Positions 42,801-53,352 of a DNA stretch of 64,000 bases are shown piece by piece; position 1 is the stretch's first letter; every line of letters begins with the position of its first letter. The notes under the pieces are model-generated. The model worked only from the letters and a program-made list of their open reading frames with translations. It did no database searches and was not told the origin of the DNA. The DNA comes from Plectrocnemia conspersa. Its lineage: Eukaryota > Arthropoda > Insecta > Trichoptera > Polycentropodidae. A program made the position numbers and the translations under genes. The stretch spans positions 620,001 to 684,000 of the forward strand of contig VTFK01000357.1 of NCBI GenBank assembly GCA_009617715.1. Reading direction: 5' to 3'.

Positions 42801-45748
42801 AATATAAATCTTAAGATTTTAATATAAAATAATGTTGATTTATTAAAAAAAAATTAAAGAAAAATGTACAATATATAAAGTAAATTTAAGGTAATGACAG
42901 TAGTATCCTTATCAAAAGCCAAGGACATAAAATAGCCAGTGTAACCAGTAAGTGTAATTAATATTGAATTATATGTAAAAGTTAATAAATTTAAAAAAAA
43001 TTTTAAGAAAGGCATTTAGATAAATGTACAATAAATGATCAACAACTAGATAAAAACTATTGATTTAGAATACAAAAATATGATTAAAGAAATGCCTAAA
43101 TATTTTACAAGAGCTTCATAAAAATAAGTACCAGCTGGTATATGTACTTTATTATGTTTCACATAAGTTTTAGCTGTTTTATATTATTTTAAAGATATTC
43201 TAATTATTTTATTTTATATATAATTATCTTTAATATTTAAAGTATTATTATCTTTACATCAGTTATACTTTTACTATTAGATATATTATTACACTTATTA
43301 AAAGTATATAAAAAAAATAATTTACAACTTTACTGCTCAGTATCAGTATTTGTCCATAAACAGATAATCTTGTCCGCTTGTATTAATTTTACAAACATAC
43401 TATTTATTATTCATGTTACTGCTCTATTAAGTAATCCCGAAATATGGGTCGTGAGAAAATTATTTTCGTACAACACCTATTTATCATCTACGGTTATCAA
43501 ATTTTCAAGAAAAGGTGAAGCAATTCGCCTGCAACCCATATACTTAGTTTCCAAGCCTTCCCAATTTACCTAATGTGTCTATATGTACTGTTGAATCAGA
43601 CTAGTTTAATTTCTAGTCCAGATGATATATAATTTAAGTACGATTTGCTTTCATTTCTGCAGCCGGGACATCATCATAAGTATACACTATTTACATTGCT
43701 CTAAAATAATACGATAAAAATTAAAACAGAAATAGACATTATTTTAATATATTTTTCATATATTTTATGTGAATATATAAAAAAAATACGCTCTCAATTC
43801 GTACATTTTAATAAACAAACTATATAAAAACCAGAAAATTTATTTAAAAAAACTTTATAACATACATATATCCAGTCACAGTTTGCGCTAATATAACATC
43901 ACTCATAAAAATGCTTACTAAAACAACAGATGCTTGTAAACATTTTCATTAAAATTTATCTCTTCTGTGACATCGTGTAATTTTTTTCCACCCACCTCAT
44001 TCAGATTTTGCTACATAACGACGTAACACGCCTCTTACACATTTCATGCATAATGTATCAGTACATTGTCTATAAGCGAACATATTCAACACACCCGAAA
44101 GCCAATCAATCACCATCAGAGAGTGAGACTTATTAACATGTTTCTGCAGCGAGCTTTTAGAAAAAAGCTCGTCTTCGAAATTATGCCCCCCAGAAAAAAA
44201 GCCCTGTACCTAAAATCCGTCGCGAGCTTTGCCTTTTTTTACGCCCCCAAATCGGGTTTTTAGGGTTATCTGTGAATAATTCATCATATTTTTTTCCGTA
44301 CCGTGATCGCATCGCTTCCGTATTGTATCGACAGTCATGTTAAATGATGATGATTAATGGAACATCATTACGGCGGCGTGAGCTTTCGGTATATATACAG
44401 CCTGATCCATAGCTCGCTATATTATTAAAAAATACTAACAAATATTTGCTAAGCTTCAATAAAAAAAAAAAATTGTTCCTTTGTATCATTTATAACATTC
44501 AATGTTATAACATTTATAAATTTTACTTTAAATTATTCTGCTGGTTTTATAATTATATAAAATTTAAATATTGTTAGTTTAGTATATTCTCGAGTTTTAT
44601 AGTAATAAATAATATTTTTCAATCTTATTTGTTTTGGCCTGAAAAATATTTTTTCACGGAAAAATAAAACAAGATCAATGCAACAAAGAACCTTATGAAC
44701 CTTATAAAATCGCGCTGAAAATATTTAGTAGTAAAAGCATCACTTGCCAAACTAAATCTTATTTAGAAAAAAAAATTATTTAGAAATTTTTCATCAGTTT
44801 TTAAATATATTTAAAAATTTATATTTTTTTTATATAATCAAAGATAATTGTTATAATTTTTTTAAATAGCAAGTCTCAATATGGATTACCCTGTATATAT
44901 AGTACTGATATATAATATAAATTTGATAACAAAGCAAATTATCGACACGGTTTATTTTAACGCACACACACACAACGGAGGCAAACAATGTTTCGGATTT
45001 CGCTTATCACGAACGGAAGTTCGAGTGTGTGTGTGCGTATTATAATGTGATAATAATAATATGATATATTAGATTACACACTTGCATTGTTACATATTGT
45101 ATATGTGTGTTCCTTTTCCGTTTTTGCTAGGCTCGTTATCAATTTCGGGAGGATTTGCTCTTATGAGTAGATAGAACACGTACCGCTCAATTATTACTGA
45201 ATTTACTATAAATTATATGTTTCTGAATTAATTATTTTTATTTAATAAACTACCTTATTTATTTATTGACTTTAGAGTCTAAATGATTGAGAGCTAAAAA
45301 GCTAAAAAAATTATCTCATGCCTGGGTATACCAAGAATTTTTTTTGTCTTAATTATTTTAAATTTTATTTAAAAAAAAATGCTTTGCTAGCCGCCAGTTT
45401 AACAACACTACCCTAGAGGGGTTGCTGTTACTGCGGCTCTTAGACCAACGTTGAATGAATAAAGAACGTTCACTACAAAAAAGAAAATCTACATATACAA
45501 ACAATTATTAGCATAAATTTTGCCATATGCTTTTCCGATGTGGAATACCATAAGTAGTATTTTATTTTATCTAAATTGCAAATCATACAAATACGAATAC
45601 CAGCAATTAAAAAACATTTGATTTTTATACCTAAAAATACTAAAAAAATTTTCGCATAACCATATTAACCCACATACATATATTTCCACTACTTAAAGGA
45701 ATATTGAGAAATGTAAAGAGCAAACTAACACAATCTTGTATATTAAGG
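39821..45748. other. Non-coding stretch with islands
   Basis: No gene recognised. GC-richer patches lie near 40640-41050, 41930-42130, 42360-42500, 43890-44420 and 44940-45200. The patch near 44400 includes a TATA-like tatatacag. The patch at 44960-45038 folds into a nested hairpin, listed separately. Confidence 0.45.
44960..45038. repeat. CA/TG inverted repeat with nested hairpin
   Basis: Left arm acgcacacacacac (44960-44973) and right arm 45025-45038 are exact reverse complements. Inside the 51-base loop a smaller stem, cgaac-ggaa-gttcg, lies just before the right arm. The arms are low-complexity, so chance pairing of two microsatellites is possible. Confidence 0.8.
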
Positions 45749-46062
45749 ACAGAATAGCATAGTCCTTGACGTCTCAGACTATTAACTCTGAGGTTGCGGG
45801 TTCGAGCCCCGGCAGCAACACTGAAATTATTATTTATAAAAAATGCACTAATAATAAAAAAACAGGCTCCAGTTGCAGTCACAGCTATTAGTTATACATT
45901 GTATTACAATTTTTTTTATTAAAATAGATGTCACCCATTTCCAGACTTTCAGTCTGGTGGTTAATATTTACTTGTATTCATTATATCTAATTGACTTACT
46001 CAGTTGATATAGATTAACTCCGTTATAACACATTGGGCATATGCCTGTCAGGTCACAACGGA
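45749..46062 (+). repeat. tRNA-derived SINE, full length (copy B)
   Basis: The head begins acagaatagcatagtcc and carries an exact B box ggttcgagccc at 45799-45809. The body includes aaaaaatgcactaa and a small stem agactttcagtct. The 3' end reads acattgggcatatgcctg and tcaggtcacaacgg, followed by an A-rich tail. It lies tail to tail with copy C. Confidence 0.9.
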
Positions 46063-46190
46063 AAATTTTATAATGAAAAAAACTTTTTTCTCTACAATTA
46101 TTTGTAATAAATATAAAATAAATGTAAATATACATAAATAAATTCTACTGGTATTTTGTAAAAATATTTTATTTGTAATCGATTGTTATT

Positions 46191-46480
46191 ACGTGGCAGG
46201 CGTGAGCTCAATGCGTTACAACAGGGTACATCTGTACCAACTAGATTAGTCAATCAGACATAATGCATACCTACAAATAATTATTAATTATTAGACTTTT
46301 CAGTCTGAGGAATCAGTGTAATTAATTTATAAATAAAGTACATAAATATGCCACTTTGCATCTCGGGTCCGTTTTTTCTTAGTCGCGTATTTTCATGAAT
46401 AAATTTATAGTTTACTATCGTGGCTCGAACCCGCGACATCTGGGTTACCAGTCTGGATCTTACGGACATACGTTTTTTCC
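46191..46480 (-). repeat. tRNA-derived SINE, full length (copy C)
   Basis: On the minus strand it has the head acgtatgtccgtaagatc, B box gggttcgagcca (last base changed), the agactgaaaagtcta-type central stem, and the 3' end ttgtaacgcattgagctc then acgcctgcc. It diverges more from the others than copies B and D do. With copy B it forms an inverted pair separated by about 130 bases. Confidence 0.85.
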
Positions 46481-47973
46481 GATCATGTAATATCTGAAGC
46501 TCACGTTGCTAAAGTAAACTATTCGTACGAAAATATTTTATTAGAGTTTTATTTGTTTTTTCTAATAATAAAAATAAATATTGGATCGAATCTGATTTTA
46601 TTAATTTTATTTTTTAAGATGTTTTTTTTGGAAATTGTACATGGTTCAGAAAAAGCAATATTATTGGAAATTGAACGAGACATTTTGATTCTTCAAGCTT
46701 AAGTTTTCTCTTTTATTATAATATATCCTATCAACAGATCTGCCGGTTAGCTAAATAGTAAAGCACACATATTTGTTTTCAAAATAAATTGTAAGCAGCA
46801 ACGTTTAAGTATATAAAGGAATGTATTATGAAAAACCCAATTATTATACAAATATATTGAAATTAAATGTTCGCGTGCGTACTGTTCACAACTCCTGGAA
46901 TACACATGTGCGCAAAAGAGACGTGTGTAAAAATGGCGCAGTTTCATATATATGCAAAGGGCAAAAAAGGTGGATTTAACAAACGGATGAACGCAAATCT
47001 GGTTACAAAAATTAAGACAGTGAAATATTGAGCCACTCCATCTTAAGGCATTGTTGTGCCGTGCAATTAATAAATGTCGTGATAACAATATTTTTAAAGC
47101 TCCAAAAAAGCACAGCTTTCGCATTGCTCGATCAATCATAGCACATTCATTGAATTTTCATTCGGAAATTAAACAACCGCAATTAATTCGTCCGACACGC
47201 GTACAAATGCGAAACACAAACACTCAAATAATAAATTTGTGTGCCGTGTCTGCGTTTTATTTTTATTTCTGTCGACTTTCATAAACGACCGATACAGAAT
47301 AATTTCTGCTTTTTGATGAGGTTTATATTTTTAAACAATAATTTAATCAATACAAAAAATGTTTTATTATTTTGTTTATTAACAAGAATTTTTCCAGATT
47401 TAGAACTGTGTTTTTAGAAACTAAGATTGTGGTAATAAATCTTGCGATAGACGTTAAAAAATATTGACACAAATTAGGTCAAATGAGGGTTCGTTGCACA
47501 ACCCATACGTATTTTTTTCATATCCCCTATTGATCCGGGTCGGTACTTGCCTACCAAATAACGCAAAACAAACAGTTAATTATAATTACACAAGTGATAG
47601 GATCAGATGGTTGAGTTCGCGGCACGTTACGACCGAACCCTGCCGAAGCCGAGATTTTATCTTTGGACCCCGGCCGTGTAATAGCACCGTTATAAACGCG
47701 ATCGCACTATCGCGTTATTGTTGTCGCTTCCAATTGCCATCCGGCTAATGTCCCCGTTTCGATATTGTGCGACGACACGGTTGTTCGTCTTTGACATTGT
47801 CCAAAGTGTGCGAGTGTTAAGCTTCCAGACGGCGGATTGAACTTTGTCCAATATCCGCCCGAAGGGCATACCTACGAACGTCTTGAAATATAATTTCAAT
47901 ATTCCCTTACGTTATACAAACATCGATACAAGCGTTGTACCTTTACAGAAGACATTGTTTTCATATTGTAATA
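46481..47973. other. Two GC-richer islands, no recognised gene
   Basis: Islands span about 46850-47290 and 47460-47940. The first gives a 130-codon minus-strand frame (46747-47139) rich in C, H, F and L with no recognisable domain, and the plus strand is open for 77 codons across the same bases, which suggests composition rather than coding. The second gives short frames on both strands with the same caveat. Confidence 0.4.
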
Positions 47974-48056
47974 TTCTGAATGTGATATTAAATAAAATAA
48001 AAGTCATATGAACATGTTCAGTATGACTTTTATTTTATTTAATATCACATTCAGAA
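47974..48056. repeat. 83-bp near-perfect palindrome
   Basis: Perfect 35-base arms (47974-48008 and 48022-48056) surround a 13-base centre. The centre is itself the palindrome tgaacatgttca plus one extra g, so the whole is almost one continuous palindrome. The arm starts ttctgaatgtgatatt. No coding content or clear target duplication is seen. Confidence 0.95.
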
Positions 48057-48251
48057 GTATAGATGCAGTGGCGGCTTGAAATGGAGAACTGAATATTATA
48101 AATATACAAATATTTACAAGTCACTATACAAAAGTTGTGTTTTAGGTGAATCCGTCGGTAAATGTTATATTCATTTATTTTAGAATCAAAGAAATTTTAT
48201 GCATGTATACATACATACATACTGATGCTGATGCCGGAAAATAAATATCGA

Positions 48252-48318
48252 GGTTGAATTCTGTTCTGTATGAGGCAGGACTCATCAGCGAGCGTCGACG
48301 TATCGGTACGCCTGACGA
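48252..48318. repeat. Dispersed repeat, copy 2
   Basis: It contains the exact 17-mer gcgtcgacgtatcggta (48292-48308) also found at 5013-5029, preceded in both by caggactc and further upstream by aggttga. Around the 17-mer, actcatcag and ctgacgag can pair imperfectly. Confidence 0.65.
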
Positions 48319-48388
48319 GCCTAAAAATAAATATATAAATATATAGATATGCTTTTCATAAAAGCGCTGGATTAACAGTGTCTTAATA

Positions 48389-50152
48389 CACCCATACCTC
48401 GATATACGGCCGCTCTTTATACGGCCTTTCGCTATAACGGCATTCTTCAATTAAGGCACGTTTTCGATTTACGGCCTAAAATGTTTCGCTATAACGGCAA
48501 AAAAACTTTTTTTCGATGTCGAATTTTTAAAAAATTTAAAAATAGATTTAATTTGCATAATTTTAAAATGAAAGGTGAAGCAGCTAGCGCTATGAGGCCG
48601 CATCTAAGGAATATCCTAACATTTTAAAGGGAATTATTGAAAGAGGTGGTCATAAACCTGAACAAGTGTTTAACGTAGACGAAACAGGGCTTTATTGGAA
48701 GCGAATGCCTGATTGCACGTACATTTTAAAAACCGAAAAATCTGCGCCTGGTTATAAGGTGTCTAAAGAACGATTAACTTTGCTACTTGGTGCAAATGCC
48801 GCGGGTGATTTTTAGCTAAAACCACTTTTAATATATTTGTCCGAAAATCCAAGGCCTCTTAAAGGACTAAATAAAAAGCAATTACCCGTCATATGGAGAT
48901 CCAACAAGAAAGCTTGGCTGACTAAAGCTACTTTAGAGGATTGGTTCAAAAATCACTTTTGCACAGAAGTGAAAAAATATTTGCGAGACAATAATTTAAG
49001 CAACAAGGCTTTGCTAATTTTGGATAATGCACCAGGGCATCCTACTAATTTATCCGAACTATCTGAAGATGTCATGATTGAGTACCTTCCGAAAAATACA
49101 ACAGATCTGATCCTACCAATGGATCAGGGTGCAATAGCCACTTTTAAGGCACATTACCTACGCCGAACTTTTCGACAACTTATAAGGAAAACCGATGGTA
49201 AATCTTCAATTAAAACATTTTGGAAAAACTATAACATCAAGGATGCTGTTAACAGCAACAGTAAATCATGAAAGGAATTAAAATTAACAACAATGAACCA
49301 TGTTTGGAAAAAAATATGGCCAGAATGTGTAAAAAGTACTGATGCAGAAGTTAATTGCCTTCCTGAAATTAGGCAAAACATTTTGGATCTAGCACATGAT
49401 CTCGGCTTTGAAGGTTTGAACGAACGTGATGTGCTTGATCTACTTGAAGCTGATAGGGAACCCCTTTCATATAAGGAACTCATTCAGTTGCAAGCAGAAC
49501 CGGCATTTGATGAAGAGACAGAGCCTGTTGTATTCAAACAGCTAACATCAAAAAAAATTGTCAAAAGCTTTTTCCTATTTCGAACAAGGAATAAACATCT
49601 TCCTTGAAAACGATCCTGACGTCGAACGTAGCGCTAAAGTTTCTCGAGGAATTAACTCAGCCATTAGCTGTTATAAATCACTGAAGAACGAAATAGACAA
49701 GAAGGCAAGACAAACAACGTTGGACAAATTTTTTAAGCCAGGCTCATTCTTACCAGCGAAAAATGATGACGACAGTTATCTGCAGGTTACCATTTCTTCA
49801 TCGTCTTCAGATTAAAACCATTTTAAAAAATATTATGTATGTATACATATACATATTTTATGTAACATGAAGTTGTTTCATTTTTGTTTATGGATTATTG
49901 TTGGTTTTTGGAGTCTGGTATTATTTTATGTACAAATGTATGTACTTGTTATGTATGTATTTTTGATTTAAATGAAATAAAAAGATAAAATACATTTTAA
50001 ATGATAAACCATGTTACATATTTAACAAATTTGAAACCGATTCCATTGAATTTGTATGAATTTGTAATAGAATAATTGATTCGTTATACGGCTTTTCGCT
50101 TAGCGGCCAAGTTCCGTGGAACGTATCTAGGCCGTAAAGCAAGGTATGGGTG
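48389..50152 (+). mobile_element. Tigger/pogo DNA transposon, deleted and inactive
   Basis: The ends are inverted copies starting cacccatacct; the right end is aggtatgggtg. Each is flanked by the dinucleotide TA (48387-48388 and 50153-50154), the target duplication of the Tc1/mariner-pogo superfamily. Subterminal sequence at both ends has repeated TAACGGC/TACGGCC words. The 1764-bp copy encodes only the C-terminal two thirds of the transposase; the DNA-binding (CENP-B-type helix-turn-helix) region that should follow the left end is missing. The element is complete at both termini, so the loss is an internal deletion. Confidence 0.95.
48568..49815 (+). pseudogene. Tigger transposase pseudogene
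   Basis: The frame picks up at a GEAASA segment (48568), shifts by one missing base near 48588, then reads through the DDE catalytic domain. The three aspartates are at codons 48678 (NVDETGLYW), 49023 (LDNAPGHP) and 49122 (MDQGAIATF). The last two are separated by 32 residues, as usual for pogo-type enzymes. Breaks are a TAG at 48813 after ANAAGDF, a TGA at 49269, and a second frameshift near 49555. The C-terminal part then runs to a TAA at 49813-49815 and contains QTTLDKFF at 49711-49734, a PCNA-interaction (PIP-box) motif of the kind known from pogo. There is an intact catalytic triad, but no DNA-binding domain and four disruptions, so it is dead as a transposase. Confidence 0.93.
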
Positions 50153-50154
50153 TA

Positions 50155-53064
50155 TTTAATAAATTAAAGTTTGTGATTATTATCAAGCTTAATTCAGGTG
50201 ACTATGATTCACGATCAATAATAAATAACGTATGAAGCATTTTCTTAATAGTTTTAAAAATATATTTATTGTTTTTTTTTATAATATGGAATTTTTAAGT
50301 ATTTTTTTGTGTATCGTAATAATACAGTGCATATTTTTTATTTGATCATCGTGTCGCATTAGAGTAACCTGTAAGGTTAGGATTTCCGTGATTTAATTTA
50401 AATAAATAATTTAAACGCTGATACACAATAGTTAATGCAAATATAAAAAAAGAAACAAAAAAAAAACACAAAAAATATGATAGCTTTAAAATAATAAGAT
50501 TTTACGCAAAGTGACAAAATAAAAATTGGTGAGATTGTTGGTTTAAGTTAAATGTATTTTTTTTTGAAGTACAATATAATTATTAAATAAGTAAGGATAA
50601 TAAAATAAATTAGCAACTCAAATATACTAAAAGCGTTATTATTATTAAAACATATTATTAAGTAAATATATTATTTTAATGTACTATTTTGATTCAATTG
50701 AGGGTTGAATGCATCGCATGGGTAAAAAAAAAAAAAGTTAGTACATGATGTGGCAACAAACGATTTTCTGTTTACATAACGACTATTACATTTAATAATG
50801 GACTAGCATGGTATGCGGTGAATCCGAAGTGCATTACTAGCGAATGAATTTGGATGCAATTTGCTTGTTTACCCTTTGCCCTTCTATACAGCAAACAAAC
50901 CGGGGAGGTTCGATTTGGCTTGTATTTTCTTCTTTATTTTCATAAATCGAGCGCTTTCATAGTTTAATCGCGAATGTGATGGTAACAATTTTTTGTTTGC
51001 TTGAAAAAGCAATTTGAAGTATAAATACGGACTTCAAATAAAATGAAACAACAACCTAAAATATATTTTATCTTATAATTTAAATTTTGAAAAATTTATA
51101 TGTCGTTTAATTCAAGCCTGTGCATTAAAAGTGAATATATAATTTATAAATATACGTATATCTAGCTAAATTAATACTGCCTGTTGCACTTCTTTGCATG
51201 ACCTGAACTTATTTTATCTTATCGCCTTTTTGAGCCGTCTTAATATCAAAAATCAATAAACAATGACGTATTTTTAAAATGTGCTATTTCATTTTTTTGC
51301 GTCGTATTTATTTATAGATATAACTTGAGCTTATTATAAACTAATGAATGAGATTCACATAACTGTAATGTCACATCATTTGACAAAATACTGAAATATT
51401 TAAAATAAATAAATCTAAGCTACAAAATTACATTTTTTTATGAAATTGAGTACGTAATTAATATCATATAAATTAATTTTAATATTGTTGCGATGACGAG
51501 TTTTAATATCTGATGTATTTTCACTGTCCATATATTACTATTTACAATTGCTAGCTGACCATATATATTTTAATAATAATTTTACTGAACATTTTATTTA
51601 AAATGCAATATTAAATTCATTGCTAATTAAATAAACAAATATGTCAGAATCACCCACTGAGCAAGAACTGAACATTGCGCAAATCATGCTAAAAGCGTAA
51701 TAAATACAAATTTTCATTAGTATTTGCGACTTGCTAAACAAGCCTTAATCAAGGGGCTGCAAAATATTTATTAAAAATTAAAAAAAATATTATTAATCTT
51801 AAATGAATACTACATCTTTAAAAATTTAAATGAAAAATATATTGAAGGCAATAATAAACGCCATCTGTTGTGCTAAAAATTTTTTAATCAGCATTTTTCT
51901 AAATATTTAAGTACTTAAAAATACACTGTTATAAGAAAATATCTTATTTAGAATAACATTCCAAATTTGTTGAAGTAAGGAAAATTACTTTAAATTAAAC
52001 TCATAGGACAAAGTAAATTTTCATTTCTTTTGATTGTACTACAGATAAAAAATATAAATAAATTTGATATTTCGAATTTACCTGTGTCTTTAAAGAAACA
52101 TTGCATCCAAACCATGCAATATCTACAGTTGTTAAATATCTTAAAAGTTTAGGAGGATCTTGTAACAATCATAAAAATAATGAGAAACTATAAAAAATAA
52201 AAAAGCAACTTAAAGATTTTGGCTTTTTCTGTTGCTTCATTGTGGAAAAAATATATATGGGCAATATTTAATTACAGATAAAAACCATAATTGATTTTAT
52301 TGCTAGTGAATTAATAAAAAATCTAGGAAATATTATAATCACTATTTAATTTTTCAACAACAATATCTCAGTATTCGGATGTAGACCCCATATGAAAATT
52401 TTAATTTATATGAAAATTTGTTGATGCAATAATCAAGCATCTAAACTAGAGTTTCAGAATACTTCAGAAGGTTTTACAAGATTTTGATTTTACACTGGTT
52501 TTTACATTATCTCCTTATATGAAACTCAGTTAAATACATATTCTTTAATCTTGTGATCAAATATACGAAAGACTGCAATGGACTTATTTTTTTTACTGAG
52601 ATAGAGAAAAAAAATTGTTCTGGCCTTTGGATGAAAATAAAAAATAAACCATAAAAAATTTAATTTAGTAAGTAAGTATCCAGCTCTTCAGCAAAAAGGT
52701 TTTTCAATCTGTTTAAGACGATTTAAGACTGAGAAATTGTATACTTTTGATTAAAAACATAGAATCACAATTATAAACGATTTTTCCTCACTGAAGACAA
52801 AAACTTTTTTCTAACAAGCCACTGTCAAAATAAAAATATGATCAGTTAAAGTCCTAGCCTTTATAAAAAAAAAGTTTTGACATAACAAGAGGGCCTCAGC
52901 AATTGGCAGATTATATAAATCTATATTTTAATTTTTAATTACAGAAATCTAAATTTTTTGTCATATTTTAATACAAGGTCCAACATTTAAATCGTAATAT
53001 TCACCAGAAGCTTCATATTTAAATTTTGTTTATTTTTTCTTGACAATTTAATTTTATCCACACT
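50155..53064. other. Non-coding stretch, possibly with a very old hAT remnant
   Basis: One GC-richer island lies at about 50740-51010. From about 51640 to 52990 there are scattered coding-like words in the plus frames (for example ISFDCTTDKKYK near 52030) that recall the start of the catalytic region in some hAT transposases. Stops are everywhere and no ends are visible. The rest shows nothing. Confidence 0.35.
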
Positions 53065-53352
53065 ACAGAAAATTACGTAGTCCGTAATGTCTCAGACTAG
53101 TAACTCTGAGGTTACGGGTTCGAGCCCCGGCAGCGGCACTCGAATTTTTATTTATAAAAAATGCGCTATTATTAGGAAAACTGGCCCCAGCTGCAGTAAT
53201 AAGTTATATTACACATAATAATTTATAATTGTTAACCAATAAATAATTACATCTATATGTATTTATTATATCTGATTGACTCACTCAGTTAATACAGATT
53301 TACCCCGTTGTAACGTATTGGGTTAACGCCTGTCAGGTTACAACGGAGTTTC
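53065..53352 (+). repeat. tRNA-derived SINE, full length (copy D)
   Basis: The head has acgtagtccgtaatg and an exact B box ggttcgagccc at 53117-53127. The body has aaaaaatgcgctattatta and ggccccagctgcag. At the 3' end ccgttgtaac (53305-53314) pairs perfectly with gttacaacgg (53337-53346) to form a 10-bp hairpin with a 22-base loop. This is the least decayed copy in the window. Confidence 0.92.

Noticed and set aside
45799..45809. Functional tRNA gene because of an exact B box
   Set aside because: The head does not fold into a cloverleaf with an anticodon arm, and the same unit with a shared non-tRNA body occurs at several sites, so it is a SINE.
46747..47139. 130-codon minus-strand frame as a protein gene
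   Set aside because: No recognisable domain, an unusual C/H/F/L mixture, and the opposite strand is also open over the same bases.
48252..48318. Hammerhead ribozyme in the dispersed repeat (minus strand shows ctgatgagtcc after a gtc)
   Set aside because: The conserved GAAA box and a stem III closing the core are missing, and the other copy (5003-5031) lacks the CTGATGA box.
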